From: Rhodospirillaceae bacterium
GTDB taxonomy: Bacteria > Pseudomonadota > Alphaproteobacteria > Rhodospirillales > Rhodospirillaceae
Length of the DNA: 64,000 nt
Direction of reading: 5' to 3'
Assembly: GCA_947476925.1 (NCBI GenBank)
Contig: CANJSF010000002.1
Span: 186,001-250,000, forward strand
In this document: positions 27,681-38,307 of the stretch, one piece after another
Numbering within the stretch: position 1 is the first letter of the stretch
Layout of the letters: every line of letters starts with the position of its first letter
Notes under the pieces: generated by a model
What the model was told of the DNA's origin: nothing
Seen by the model: the letters and a program-made list of their open reading frames with translations, nothing else
Databases searched by the model: none
Program-made: the position numbers and the translations under genes

Positions 27681-28334
27681 TTACAGGATCGATTGGCCCG
27701 TCTTGGCCCAATCGTCCAGGAACGCTTTTAACCCCTTGTCGGTTAACGGATGGTTGAACAATTGCCGTAAGGTGGCAGGGGGCATCGTGCTGACGTGGGC
27801 CCCCATTTTGGCTGCAGCTACTATATGCATGGGGTGGCGAATCGAGGCCACCAATACCTCGGTTTTGAAGCTGTAGTTCTTATATATAGTGCAAATATCT
27901 TGGATCAGCGCCATGCCGTCGCTGCCGATATCATCCAGCCGGCCCACGAAGGGCGAAATGAAGCTGGCCCCTGCCTTAGCCGCTAACAGGGCCTGGGCAG
28001 GCGAAAAGCACAGGGTGACGTTGACCATCACGCCGTCGCTCGACAGCGATTTGCAGGTTTTCAGGCCATCGGGCGTCAGCGGCACTTTGATGGTGACGTT
28101 TTTGGCGATTTTGCGCAAAACCGCCGCCTCTTTCATCATCGTGTCGTAGTCAAGCGCGGTGACTTCGGCACTCACAGGGCCCGGCACCACAGCGCAAATC
28201 TCGCGCACAAGGTCTAAAAACTTCTTGCCCGACTTTGCAGCCAGCGACGGATTCGTTGTTACGCCATCGACCATGCCGGTGGCGGCCAGGTCTTTGATCT
28301 CGTTCAAGTCAGCGGTGTCGATGAAAAACTTCAT
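27681..28334 (-). CDS. fsa: Fructose-6-phosphate aldolase / short transaldolase
   Basis: A 217-residue class I aldolase of the short transaldolase group. The Schiff-base lysine is K83 in [13 protein letters not shown]6 (FFIDTADL) and N28 (VTTNPSLA) complete the site, and [11 protein letters not shown] is a signature. Short members act as transaldolases in the pentose phosphate pathway or as fructose-6-phosphate aldolases, and sequence alone does not settle which. It is divergent from priA. Confidence 0.9.
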   Translation of the reverse strand: MKFFIDTADLNEIKDLAATGMVDGVTTNPSLAAKSGKKFLDLVREICAVVPGPVSAEVTALDYDTMMKEAAVLRKIAKNVTIKVPLTPDGLKTCKSLSSDGVMVNVTLCFSPAQALLAAKAGASFISPFVGRLDDIGSDGMALIQDICTIYKNYSFKTEVLVASIRHPMHIVAAAKMGAHVSTMPPATLRQLFNHPLTDKGLKAFLDDWAKTGQSIL

Positions 28335-28429
28335 GGGGTCTTGTCTGTTCCTGGTGGTTGCGCCTCAGGCGCGGTCAGGGCAACAGTGTAGTCGAAGCTT
28401 CATTGTATCGCCACACGGTCCCACAGCCT

Positions 28430-30637
28430 GTGAATAACTCTGCCGACAAAACCTCGTTCGAACCCGGTGAGATTGTGACGGTGCTTTTGCCGTTGCCCAT
28501 CGAGGCGGCCTATGACTACCGCGTGCCAGAGCACGAGACGTTGGTTCTGGGCGACGTCGTCGAGGTGCCGCTGGGTCGTCGGTTCGAGGTCGGGGTGGTG
28601 TGGGGTCCCGGCAAAGGCGATGTGGCGGCCCACAAAATTAAGCCGGTGGTGCAACGTGTGGGCGTGCCGCCGCTGCCTGATGTCTCGCGAAAGTTCATCG
28701 ACTGGGTTGCTGCGTACACCCTTCAAGTGACCGGTGCGGTGCTGCGCATGACCTTAAACCCGGCGCGCCGCTGGCAACCGCCGACGGCGCCCACGGTCAT
28801 TGCGGCGGCTGGTCCCAGCCTCGAAACGGCAGGCATCAAGCCCACGCCGTCGCGGCAAAAAATTATGTTGGCGGTCGAGCGCGGCCGCACCTACGACACG
28901 ATGTCGGCTTTGGCCAAGGCCGCAGGCGTGAGTGCCGGTACGATTCGCGACCTGATTGACGCCGGTGTGTTGACGTTGCTGGCGCTGAAGGACGGGCCCC
29001 AAACTTTTACCAACTCACCACCAAAGCTCGAGCCCGCACAACATGCCGCTGCCGCCGAGATTGGTGCCAAGTTAGGTCAGGGGTTTTCGGTCACGGTGCT
29101 CGATGGCGTGACGGGCTCGGGCAAGACCGAAGTTTACTTTGAATCCATCGCTGACGTGATGACCAAAGGCGGGCAGGCGCTGGTGTTGTTGCCTGAAATT
29201 GCGCTGACATCGCAGTGGATCTCACGCTTTCAGGCACGCTTTGGGTTTGCGCCAACCGAATGGCACTCTGATCTTAAGGGCAAGCAGCGTCGTGAAAATT
29301 GGCTAAATGTCGCAACGGCCGAGGCCAAGGTGATTGTCGGCGCGCGCTCGTCGTTGTTCCTGCCGTTCAAAAACTTATCCCTGATCATCGTTGATGAAGA
29401 ACACGACAGTGCCTTCAAACAGGAAGAAGGCGTGATTTACCATGCGCGCGATATGGCTGTGGTCCGTGCACGCGAAGGGGCCATACCCATCGTGCTCTCG
29501 AGTGCCACACCTGCGCTGGAAACGATGATCAATGTGCAAGCCGGTCGCTATGCTGAGGTGCGCTTGCCCAGCCGGTTCGGCGTAGCTGTATTGCCGCAAA
29601 TTGATGTCGTCGATCTGCGCAAACACAAACCTGAAAAAGGCCTCTGGGGCCGCGCGTGGTTAGCCCCGCCGCTTGTCGCTGCCGTCGATGAAACGCTGCG
29701 CCAAGGTGAGCAGGGCTTGCTGTTCTTGAATCGGCGCGGCTATGCGCCCCTGACGCTTTGCAACACCTGCGGTCATCGGCTGCACTGCCCGCAGTGCACG
29801 GCGTGGCTGGTGGAACACCGCCTGACCAAGCGGCTTCAATGCCATCACTGCGGTTACAACGCCGCCCGCCCCAAAACGTGTGTCAGCTGCGGCGCGACCG
29901 ATTCGTTTGTCGCGTGTGGACCGGGCATTGAACGCGTAGCCGAAGAAGCCCAAGCCCGCTGGCCCGATGCCGTGGTGAAAATGGTCGCGAGTGATACGCT
30001 CGATCGCCCCTCAGCCGTGGCAGAGCTGATCAACGATATATTGGAGCGTCGCATTGATATTCTGGTGGGCACGCAAGTGCTCGCCAAGGGGCATCACTTT
30101 CCAAATCTCACGCTCGTCGGCGTGGTCGACGCAGACTTGGGCCTATCAAGCTGGGATTTGCGCGCCGCCGAGCGCACCTATCAACTCCTGCATCAAGTCT
30201 CGGGTCGAGCGGGCCGTGCGGAACGTCGGGGCCGCGTGTTGTTGCAAACCCACGATCCTGCTCATCCAGTGATGAACGCGCTGGTGTCGGGTAACGATGA
30301 TGATTTTTATTCTCAAGAGTCCGACGCACGGCGCATGTTAGCCATGCCGCCGTTCGGCCGGCTGACTGCGCTCATCCTCTCAGGGCCGGACGAGATCCAA
30401 GTTAAAGCGGTTGGCGAGCAACTTGCCAACGTCGCGCCGCGTGGCGAAGGCATCGAGGTGTTGGGCCCGGCCCCCGCGTTCATGGCGTTGCTGCGCGGTC
30501 GCCACCGGCATAGGTTGTTGCTGAAAACGCGCCGCGACATCAAACCGCAGCCGCTTGTCAAAGACTGGCTGGCTCGTCTGCGCATTCCCTCGGCCGTGCG
30601 CGTGCAGATTGACGTAGATCCGTATAGTTTTTTCTAA
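28430..30637 (+). CDS. priA: Primosomal protein N' (replication restart helicase)
   Basis: A 735-residue PriA, nearly the same length as the E. coli protein. The N-terminal DNA-binding domain (LPLPIEAAYDYRVPE) is followed by helicase motifs GVTGSGKTEVYF (Walker A), IIVDEEHD (DEEH) and SATPALET. The zinc-binding insert has eight cysteines (CNTCGHRLHCPQC then CHHCGYNA, CVSCGA). Motif VI is QVSGRAGRAERRG. PriA reloads the replisome at stalled forks. The GTG at 28430 is preferred for length; a TTG at 28358 would add 24 residues without family sequence. Confidence 0.95.
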   Translation: MNNSADKTSFEPGEIVTVLLPLPIEAAYDYRVPEHETLVLGDVVEVPLGRRFEVGVVWGPGKGDVAAHKIKPVVQRVGVPPLPDVSRKFIDWVAAYTLQVTGAVLRMTLNPARRWQPPTAPTVIAAAGPSLETAGIKPTPSRQKIMLAVERGRTYDTMSALAKAAGVSAGTIRDLIDAGVLTLLALKDGPQTFTNSPPKLEPAQHAAAAEIGAKLGQGFSVTVLDGVTGSGKTEVYFESIADVMTKGGQALVLLPEIALTSQWISRFQARFGFAPTEWHSDLKGKQRRENWLNVATAEAKVIVGARSSLFLPFKNLSLIIVDEEHDSAFKQEEGVIYHARDMAVVRAREGAIPIVLSSATPALETMINVQAGRYAEVRLPSRFGVAVLPQIDVVDLRKHKPEKGLWGRAWLAPPLVAAVDETLRQGEQGLLFLNRRGYAPLTLCNTCGHRLHCPQCTAWLVEHRLTKRLQCHHCGYNAARPKTCVSCGATDSFVACGPGIERVAEEAQARWPDAVVKMVASDTLDRPSAVAELINDILERRIDILVGTQVLAKGHHFPNLTLVGVVDADLGLSSWDLRAAERTYQLLHQVSGRAGRAERRGRVLLQTHDPAHPVMNALVSGNDDDFYSQESDARRMLAMPPFGRLTALILSGPDEIQVKAVGEQLANVAPRGEGIEVLGPAPAFMALLRGRHRHRLLLKTRRDIKPQPLVKDWLARLRIPSAVRVQIDVDPYSFF

Positions 30638-30729
30638 AGTTATGCTCAACGCAAGGCGCCAACAATTTCATACTTTGAGCAGAGATCTCGAAATTTAATT
30701 TGATCGCGCACAATAGGGAGATTGAGTTG

Positions 30730-31842
30730 ATGGAACCCGACGCTTGGCATGATCTAGGCGAACTTGAATTGCTCCGCCAAAAGCCTCTTCAAGAAATAGT
30801 GATCGGCAAAACGCGCCTGGCCGTCTCGTGGCGCGATGGCGAGATCGCAGTCATCTCGGGGGCCTGCAATCACGTCGGCGGCCCGCTGGGTCAAGGCACG
30901 CTCGAGGGAGACTATGTTGTCTGTCCTTGGCACCAGTGGCGATTTCATCGATCGACCGGCAAGGGCGAGCCAGGGTCCGAGGAAGACGCCGTGCCCGCGT
31001 TCAAAACGAAAATCGAAAATGGCCGGGTGTTTGTTGATCTCAATTCGGGCAGTGCGAGAACCCGCAAAAAGCACACACCTCATCGGCTGGCGCGACCCAT
31101 CGAACGCGCACCGGGGCCTGTGCGTGTGGTTGGTGTTTCGACGACTGTCATGGATCGCGCATATCCGCGACGCAGCACGTCAGAACGGCTTTTAGAAATC
31201 TCGCTGCAAGAGGCGCGCGAGACATTGTCCTGCGAGACAAAATTAATCCGCCTCGATGAACTCAAGTTCCGCCACTGCGAGGGGTTCTATTCGAAAAGCG
31301 CGCGCGCTTGCACTTGGCCCTGCTCAATCACGCAAATGGACCCGACCGACCAAATGGATCAAGTTTACGAGGCGTTTGTGCACTGGGCCGATCTCATCTT
31401 GGTGGCCACACCCATCCGGTGGGGAGGCGCAAGTTCGCTGTATTACAAAATGGTCGAGCGCTGTAACAGCATCCAAAATCAAGAAACCATTGCCTCGCGG
31501 GTGTTGCTCAAAAATAAGGTCGCGGCTTTCATCATTACCGGCGGCCAAGACAATGTTCAGGCCGTGGCCGGGCAAATGCTGACATTTTTTGCGGAAATTG
31601 GCTGTCAGTTTCCGTGGCATCCCTTCATCGCCCATTCGCGGGGGTGGTCGGCTGAAGATATGGAAAACAACATCCGGTATGTCGAAGAAAGCACCGAGCT
31701 TCGGGATGGGGCGCGGGGACTGGCCCGCCGCTCTGTCGAAATGGCCAAACTTGTCTTATCAGGCCAATATCCGGACCTCGAATTGGTCCCTGGCGGCCGT
31801 AAGGCCCACAGGCTTAGCCTAACCGATCAGCCCCCGCAGTGA
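30730..31842 (+). CDS. Rieske [2Fe-2S] domain fused to NAD(P)H-dependent flavodoxin-like reductase
   Basis: A 370-residue two-domain protein. Residues about 5-105 are a Rieske ferredoxin with ligands C46 and H48 (CNHVGGPLGQG) and C65 and H68 (CPWHQWRFH). After a basic linker, residues about 130-345 resemble the FMN_red/flavodoxin-like fold: VRVVGVSTTVMDRAYPRRST near the flavin phosphate site and ATPIRWGGASSLYYKMVERC later. Cysteines C183, C194 and C198 cluster as in iron-sulfur flavoproteins. The fusion suggests an electron-transfer path between flavin and Rieske cluster. The ATG at 30730 follows AGGGAG. The gene stands alone between priA and the atp operon. Confidence 0.85.
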   Translation: MEPDAWHDLGELELLRQKPLQEIVIGKTRLAVSWRDGEIAVISGACNHVGGPLGQGTLEGDYVVCPWHQWRFHRSTGKGEPGSEEDAVPAFKTKIENGRVFVDLNSGSARTRKKHTPHRLARPIERAPGPVRVVGVSTTVMDRAYPRRSTSERLLEISLQEARETLSCETKLIRLDELKFRHCEGFYSKSARACTWPCSITQMDPTDQMDQVYEAFVHWADLILVATPIRWGGASSLYYKMVERCNSIQNQETIASRVLLKNKVAAFIITGGQDNVQAVAGQMLTFFAEIGCQFPWHPFIAHSRGWSAEDMENNIRYVEESTELRDGARGLARRSVEMAKLVLSGQYPDLELVPGGRKAHRLSLTDQPPQ

Positions 31843-31963
31843 GATTGGAGCAGCGCCATCTGTTGCAACGCGATAGGGGGTATGCTACCAACCGCGCCGC
31901 GAGGATCTGGCGGCTCTTCTGGCCATGAAAATCGCTAAAAGAATCAACAAGTTAGCTGCTTCT

Positions 31964-31993
31964 GGGACCCCGCAAAAGGGTCCGCCGGACCCC
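31964..31993 (+). promoter_or_regulatory. Overlapping alternative hairpins in the atp operon leader
   Basis: Three short arms lie in a row: GGGACCC (31964-31970), GGGTCC (31978-31983) and GGACCCC (31987-31993). The central arm can pair with either neighbour but not both. The element ends 44 bp before the atpH start. The upstream pairing has a loop of 7-8 nt; the downstream one has only 3 nt. A regulatory switch is possible but unproven. Confidence 0.35.
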
Positions 31994-32037
31994 GGAACGA
32001 GGCAGATCGACCAGATGGACTAAAGGACGCGGTTTCA

Positions 32038-32598
32038 GTGGCGGGGCAAGCGGACAGAACAGGCGGTTTGGCGGTGCGTTATGCAACCGCCCTCTATGGC
32101 CTAGCCGATGAGCAAAAGGCGCTCGACGTTGTCGCGGCAGACCTGAAATCACTTCAAGCCATGATCAACGACAGCGATGACTTCCGCCGGTTTATTAAAA
32201 GCCCGGTTCTTTCGCGTGCTGATCAGTCCAAGGCCATCAAGGCGTTGGGTGAGAAGGCCGCACTCTCGGCTTTGACCCAGAAATTTTTGGGGCTGGCTGC
32301 GGCCAACCGCCGGCTATTCGCCCTGCCCAGCATTATTGCAGCTTATTTGGACATCCTTGCCACACGTCGTGGCGAGGTCACAGCCGAAGTGACCTCAGCT
32401 GTGACACTCAGTGACTCTCAGATGTCGGCGATTACCGCCGCTCTGAAGCAAACCGTCGGTCGCACTGTTGCGCTGACGTCTAAAATCGATGCGTCTATTC
32501 TCGGCGGCCTGATTGTTCGGGTTGGTTCGCGGATGGTCGATAGTTCAATCAAATCCAAACTTCAGCGTCTGAAGCTTGCCATGAAAGGGGTCGGATAA
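32038..32598 (+). CDS. atpH: ATP synthase F1 delta subunit
   Basis: A 186-residue delta (OSCP-like) subunit that forms part of the stator between F1 and F0. The N-terminal helical bundle starts [17 protein letters not shown], and the C-terminal signature is [20 protein letters not shown]. The start is a GTG at 32038. It is first in the order atpH-A-G-D-C, the F1 operon normal in alphaproteobacteria, where F0 genes lie elsewhere. Its stop overlaps atpA as TAATG. Confidence 0.95.
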   Translation: MAGQADRTGGLAVRYATALYGLADEQKALDVVAADLKSLQAMINDSDDFRRFIKSPVLSRADQSKAIKALGEKAALSALTQKFLGLAAANRRLFALPSIIAAYLDILATRRGEVTAEVTSAVTLSDSQMSAITAALKQTVGRTVALTSKIDASILGGLIVRVGSRMVDSSIKSKLQRLKLAMKGVG

Positions 32599-34127
32599 TG
32601 GATATCCGTGCCGCGGAAATTTCCGCAATTCTCAAGCAGCAAATCGCCAACTTCGGCACCGAAGCCGAATCAGCCGAGGTGGGCCAAGTGCTCTCCGTCG
32701 GTGACGGTATCGCCCGTATTCACGGGCTTGATAACGTTCAGGCCGGCGAGATGATCGAGTTCCCCGGCGGCCTTAAGGGCATGGCACTCAACCTCGAATC
32801 CGACAACGTCGGCGCGGTGATCTTCGGAGATGACAGTGGCATCAAAGAAGGTGACACGGTTAAGCGCACCGGAACCATCGTCGACGTGCCAGTGGGCAAA
32901 GAGTTGTTGGGCCGCGTTGTTGACGGCTTGGGCAACCCCATCGACGGCAAGGGCGCGATCAATTCTAAAGAGCGCCGTTTGGCTGAAACCAAAGCGCCAG
33001 GCATCATTCCGCGCCGATCGGTCCATGAGCCCGTGCAAACCGGCATTAAGGCCATCGACGCGCTCATTCCCGTTGGCCGCGGCCAGCGCGAACTGATTAT
33101 TGGTGACCGTCAAACCGGCAAAACCGCAGTCATTATCGACACCATTATCAACCAGAAAAAAATCAACGCCTCGGGCAGTGAAAAAGAAAAGCTGTACTGC
33201 ATCTATGTAGCCGTTGGTCAAAAGCGCTCGACCGTTGCCCAGGTGATGAAGACCTTGGCCGACCAAGGCGCGCTGGAATACACCATCATTATTGCTGCCA
33301 CCGCCTCTGACCCGGCGCCCATGCAGTTCTTGGCTCCCTACACCGGTGCGGCCATGGGCGAATGGTTCCGCGACAACGGCATGCACGCCGTCATTTTCTA
33401 TGACGATTTGTCAAAGCAAGCCGTCGCCTACCGCCAAATGTCATTGTTGCTGCGCCGCCCACCAGGCCGCGAAGCGTATCCTGGCGACGTGTTCTATTTG
33501 CACTCACGTCTGTTGGAACGCGCCGCCAAAATGAGCGAAGCAAATGGCTCGGGGTCATTGACCGCCTTGCCCGTCATTGAAACGCAAGCCGGTGACGTCT
33601 CGGCCTACATTCCTACCAACGTGATCTCCATCACCGATGGTCAGATCTTCCTGGAAACCTCACTGTTCTATCAGGGTATCCGCCCGGCGTTGAACGTCGG
33701 TATCTCGGTCTCGCGCGTCGGCTCGTCGGCTCAGATCAAAGCCATGAAGCAAGTCGCTGGTTCGATTAAACTTGAGCTGGCCCAATACCGCGAAATGAAG
33801 GCCTTTGCGCAGTTCGCGTCCGACCTCGATGCTTCGACGCAGAAGTTGCTTGCCCGCGGCGAGCGCTTGACGGAACTGCTGAAGCAACCGCAATACCAAC
33901 CCGTGCCCGTTGAAGAGCAAGTGGTGTCTATTTTTGCTGGCACCAATGGCTACTTAGACAAAGTTGGCGTGCGTGATGTGGGCCGGTTTGAAAAAATGAT
34001 GTTGGCCGCCATGCGCGACAAGGGCGCCGACATTTTGCAGGCGATCCGCACCGAGAAACAAATCACCGACGCTCTGAAGACGCGCTTGAAAGCGTTCTTG
34101 GACGATTTCGCCAAGTCGTTCGCCTAA
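32598..34127 (+). CDS. atpA: ATP synthase F1 alpha subunit
   Basis: A 509-residue alpha subunit. The non-catalytic P-loop is GDRQTGKTA, and the arginine finger region is [15 protein letters not shown]. The N-terminal [15 protein letters not shown] helix binds delta. It is translationally coupled to atpH. Length and motif order match the family without gaps. Confidence 0.98.
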   Translation: MDIRAAEISAILKQQIANFGTEAESAEVGQVLSVGDGIARIHGLDNVQAGEMIEFPGGLKGMALNLESDNVGAVIFGDDSGIKEGDTVKRTGTIVDVPVGKELLGRVVDGLGNPIDGKGAINSKERRLAETKAPGIIPRRSVHEPVQTGIKAIDALIPVGRGQRELIIGDRQTGKTAVIIDTIINQKKINASGSEKEKLYCIYVAVGQKRSTVAQVMKTLADQGALEYTIIIAATASDPAPMQFLAPYTGAAMGEWFRDNGMHAVIFYDDLSKQAVAYRQMSLLLRRPPGREAYPGDVFYLHSRLLERAAKMSEANGSGSLTALPVIETQAGDVSAYIPTNVISITDGQIFLETSLFYQGIRPALNVGISVSRVGSSAQIKAMKQVAGSIKLELAQYREMKAFAQFASDLDASTQKLLARGERLTELLKQPQYQPVPVEEQVVSIFAGTNGYLDKVGVRDVGRFEKMMLAAMRDKGADILQAIRTEKQITDALKTRLKAFLDDFAKSFA

Positions 34128-34165
34128 AGGATCGGTCCGGATACACAGGCATTTTGTAGCAGCCC

Positions 34166-35035
34166 ATGCCCAGTCTTAAAGACTTCCGCGTTCGCATCGC
34201 CTCGGTGCAATCGACGAAAAAAATCACCTCCGCCATGAAGATGGTGGCGGCGTCGAAGCTGCGCCGTGCGCAAGAGGCCGCAGAAGCCGCACGCCCCTAT
34301 GCGGAGCGTATGGAAAAGATGTTGGGCAATCTCGCTGGAAGTTTTAAAGGCCAAGCGGGCGGCCCCAAGATGATGTCGGGCACCGGCAAAGACGATGTGC
34401 ATTTGGTGCTTGTGATGACAGCCAATCGCGGCCTGTGCGGTGGGTTTAACTCAAACATCATTCGCAATGCCCGCCTGCTGATCCGCGACCTCAAAGACAA
34501 AGGCAAGCAGGTGAAGGTGCTGTGCGTGGGTCGCAAGGGCCGCGATAGCTTGCGCCGCGATTACCGCGACTTGATTGTCGATAGCTTTACCGAGTTTGCC
34601 CGCAAACGTGTTGCGTTTGTCGAAGCCGCCGAAGTGGCCACGCGCGTGACCGAGATGTTTAACGCCGGCCAGTTTGACGTTTGCACAATGGTGTACGCGC
34701 GCTTTAAGTCCGCGCTCACGCAAGTTGTCAGCCGCCAGCAGATCGTGCCGTTCCCATTGCCGGAAACGTCTGCGGCTGCTGTGCCCTACGACTACGAGCC
34801 GTCGGACCAAGAAATTTTGGAAGATCTGTTGCCGCGCAACTTAGCGATTCAAATTTTCCGCTCCATGCTGGAAAACGCAGCCTCGGAGCAAGGCGCGCGC
34901 ATGACGGCGATGGATAACGCGACACGAAACGCTGGCGAAATGATCAGCGGGCTGACGTTGAAGTATAACCGCACTCGTCAGGCCATGATCACCAAAGAAC
35001 TGATTGAAATTATCTCTGGGGCTGAGGCCGTTTAA
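34166..35035 (+). CDS. atpG: ATP synthase F1 gamma subunit
   Basis: A 289-residue gamma subunit, the central rotor stalk of F1. The N-terminal helix ([20 protein letters not shown]) and the C-terminal helix ending in [20 protein letters not shown] are the conserved coiled-coil halves. [11 protein letters not shown] is also conserved. A 38-bp gap separates it from atpA and a 40-bp gap from atpD. Confidence 0.97.
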   Translation: MPSLKDFRVRIASVQSTKKITSAMKMVAASKLRRAQEAAEAARPYAERMEKMLGNLAGSFKGQAGGPKMMSGTGKDDVHLVLVMTANRGLCGGFNSNIIRNARLLIRDLKDKGKQVKVLCVGRKGRDSLRRDYRDLIVDSFTEFARKRVAFVEAAEVATRVTEMFNAGQFDVCTMVYARFKSALTQVVSRQQIVPFPLPETSAAAVPYDYEPSDQEILEDLLPRNLAIQIFRSMLENAASEQGARMTAMDNATRNAGEMISGLTLKYNRTRQAMITKELIEIISGAEAV

Positions 35036-35066
35036 GCCTGCCCACACACGAATGCGAGCACGATAG

Positions 35067-36500
<1,434 letters not shown>

Positions 36501-36526
36501 TATCGTTCACGTAAGGCACGACACCA

Positions 36527-36937
36527 ATGGCCGATACCCTGCAATTTGAGCTGGTCTCGCCGGAACGTTTGCTCCTGTCCGAGCAAGTGGAAATGGTTGT
36601 TGTGCCCGGTACCGATGGTTATTTCGGTGTGCTGCCCAAGCATGCTCCGGTGATGTCGACGTTGCGCCCCGGCGTGATCGACGTCTATCGCGGTGGCACC
36701 ATATCTCAGCAGTATTTTGTCGCCGCCGGTTTTGCCGAGGTGAATGCTTCAGGTATTACGGTATTGGTCGATGAAGCTGTGCCGGTGGCCGAGATCACCC
36801 GCGCGAAGGCCGATGAGCGCCGTGCGTTAGCCCAAGGCATGATCGACAAGGCCGGTTCTGAAGGTGATAAACGCAAGGCTGCCGATGCCATGCGCGTCGC
36901 CGAGGAAATGGCTGCCGTTGCAGGCCGCGCCAACTAA
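36527..36937 (+). CDS. atpC: ATP synthase F1 epsilon subunit
   Basis: A 136-residue epsilon subunit. The N-terminal beta sandwich has the motif GTDGYFGVLPKHAPVMSTLRPG. The C-terminal helical part (ITRAKADERRALAQ and onwards), which can act as a brake on rotation, is present. It is the last ATP synthase gene of the operon, 26 bp after atpD. Confidence 0.95.
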   Translation: MADTLQFELVSPERLLLSEQVEMVVVPGTDGYFGVLPKHAPVMSTLRPGVIDVYRGGTISQQYFVAAGFAEVNASGITVLVDEAVPVAEITRAKADERRALAQGMIDKAGSEGDKRKAADAMRVAEEMAAVAGRAN

Positions 36938-36989
36938 GACAATCGTTGCCATTGCGGCAGCCTGGCTTCGGTCTGTACTCTTGAGCGTC

Positions 36990-37811
36990 ATGCCGCATTC
37001 TCGCAATTGGACATTGAGCGATATTCCGTGGGGCCATTTTCAGGCCGCGCGTGTCGATCCGGACGTGCTGAAGGTTGTGAAGGCTGCCGCCATGGTCGAA
37101 CGCAATGGGGCGGATTATGGCCGTTATCTCTGCAACGTTTTTGCCGATGACCCCACATTTTGCGACTTAGCGCGCACCTGGGCGACGGAGGAAGAACAGC
37201 ACGGCATCGCGCTGGGCCGCTGGGCTGAACTGGCCGACCCAAACTATAAATTCGATAGCGCATTTCAACAATTCCGGGATCTCTACCAAATTCCTGTTGA
37301 TGCGACGGCTTCGGTGCGCGGCTCGCGCACGGGCGAGCTGTGCGCGCGATGTGTGGTGGAAACGGGGACCAGTTCCTTTTACTCGGCGTTGCGCGATGGC
37401 GTTGACGAGCCTGTGCTGAAAGCCATCTGCGCCAAGATCGCCGCCGATGAATTCAGGCACTACAAACTGTTTCTGAACGCCATGCAGCGCTACTCAACAC
37501 ACGAGCCTCTCAGCGTCGCAGCCCGACTTCGCATCGCTTTGGGTCGCATGAATGAGGCCGACGACGATGAACTCGCCTCAGCCTATTTTGCCGGCAATGC
37601 TTTGCCCGGCCCGTATGACCGCAACGCCAGCGCAGCTGCTTACAGCGCCCGCGCATTTGGTTTTTATCGTCAACGACACACGAAACGGGCAGGGCACATG
37701 ATTGCTCAGGCCGTCGGACTGTCGCCCGATGGGGTGTTCGGGCAATTGATGCAAAAAGTCATGTGGCTCGTGATCGGATTTATGGGCCGCAGATTTCGAA
37801 CAGCGGCCTAG
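36990..37811 (+). CDS. Ferritin-like diiron-type protein of unknown function
   Basis: A 273-residue, largely helical protein. A full set of diiron ligands can be read in order: E37 (MVERNG), E68 and H71 (EEEQHG), E124 (VVETGT), and E154 and H157 (ADEFRHY). This pattern of two ExxH motifs and two single glutamates is that of ferritin-like oxidases, desaturases and rubrerythrin-like proteins. A hydrophobic stretch near the C-terminus (MQKVMWLVIGFMGRRF) might be membrane-associated. The ATG at 36990 is 52 bp after atpC; in-frame upstream starts overlap atpC. The reaction is unknown. It overlaps the convergent rppH by 4 bp. Confidence 0.82.
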   Translation: MPHSRNWTLSDIPWGHFQAARVDPDVLKVVKAAAMVERNGADYGRYLCNVFADDPTFCDLARTWATEEEQHGIALGRWAELADPNYKFDSAFQQFRDLYQIPVDATASVRGSRTGELCARCVVETGTSSFYSALRDGVDEPVLKAICAKIAADEFRHYKLFLNAMQRYSTHEPLSVAARLRIALGRMNEADDDELASAYFAGNALPGPYDRNASAAAYSARAFGFYRQRHTKRAGHMIAQAVGLSPDGVFGQLMQKVMWLVIGFMGRRFRTAA

Positions 37812-38302
37812 GCTTTTCTGATTTTATCCACGATGCTTCCAAACGCCTCAACCACCTGAACATAAATATCGCGTTTGAAGCCAACAATCACGTTGGGCAG
37901 TTCACGAAAAGGCAACCATTTCCAGGCCGAGAATTCTGGATGTGCAGTGGCGATATCGATGTCGGCATCGGTTGCTAAAAACCGCATCAAAAACCACTTC
38001 TGCTCTTGACCCCGATATTTGCCCTTCCACATGGTTGCCGCCAAATCAGGCGGCAAGTCGTATCGCAGCCAGTCGGGGGTTTCTGCGATGATCTTGGCTT
38101 TATCTGTGCCGATCTCTTCGCCCATCTCGCGCATCGCTGCAACTCGCGGCTCCTCGCCCTTATCAATACCCCCTTGGGGCATTTGCCAGGCGGGCTCGGT
38201 GCTGTCACAGCGCTGACCCACAAACACCATGCCTCGCGCATTGAGGAGTGCAATGCCAACGCCGCGCCGGTAGGGGCGGGTGGGTTCGGGCACGAGCGGC
38301 AT
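37808..38302 (-). CDS. rppH: RNA 5'-pyrophosphohydrolase (Nudix)
   Basis: A 164-residue Nudix hydrolase of the RppH/IalA type. It removes pyrophosphate from mRNA 5' ends and so starts mRNA decay. The N-terminal YRRGVGIALLNARGMVFVGQR and the Nudix box (GGIDKGEEP, then REMGEEIG) are typical, as is WYRYDLP-like WLRYDLPPDL. The ATG at 38302 gives the normal length; an upstream start would run into the next gene. Confidence 0.93.
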   Translation of the reverse strand: MPLVPEPTRPYRRGVGIALLNARGMVFVGQRCDSTEPAWQMPQGGIDKGEEPRVAAMREMGEEIGTDKAKIIAETPDWLRYDLPPDLAATMWKGKYRGQEQKWFLMRFLATDADIDIATAHPEFSAWKWLPFRELPNVIVGFKRDIYVQVVEAFGSIVDKIRKA

Positions 38303-38307
38303 CGAGT

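Noticed and set aside
30643-30681. Terminator after priA
   Set aside because: A 7-bp stem with a 25-nt loop and no T run is weak and could arise by chance.
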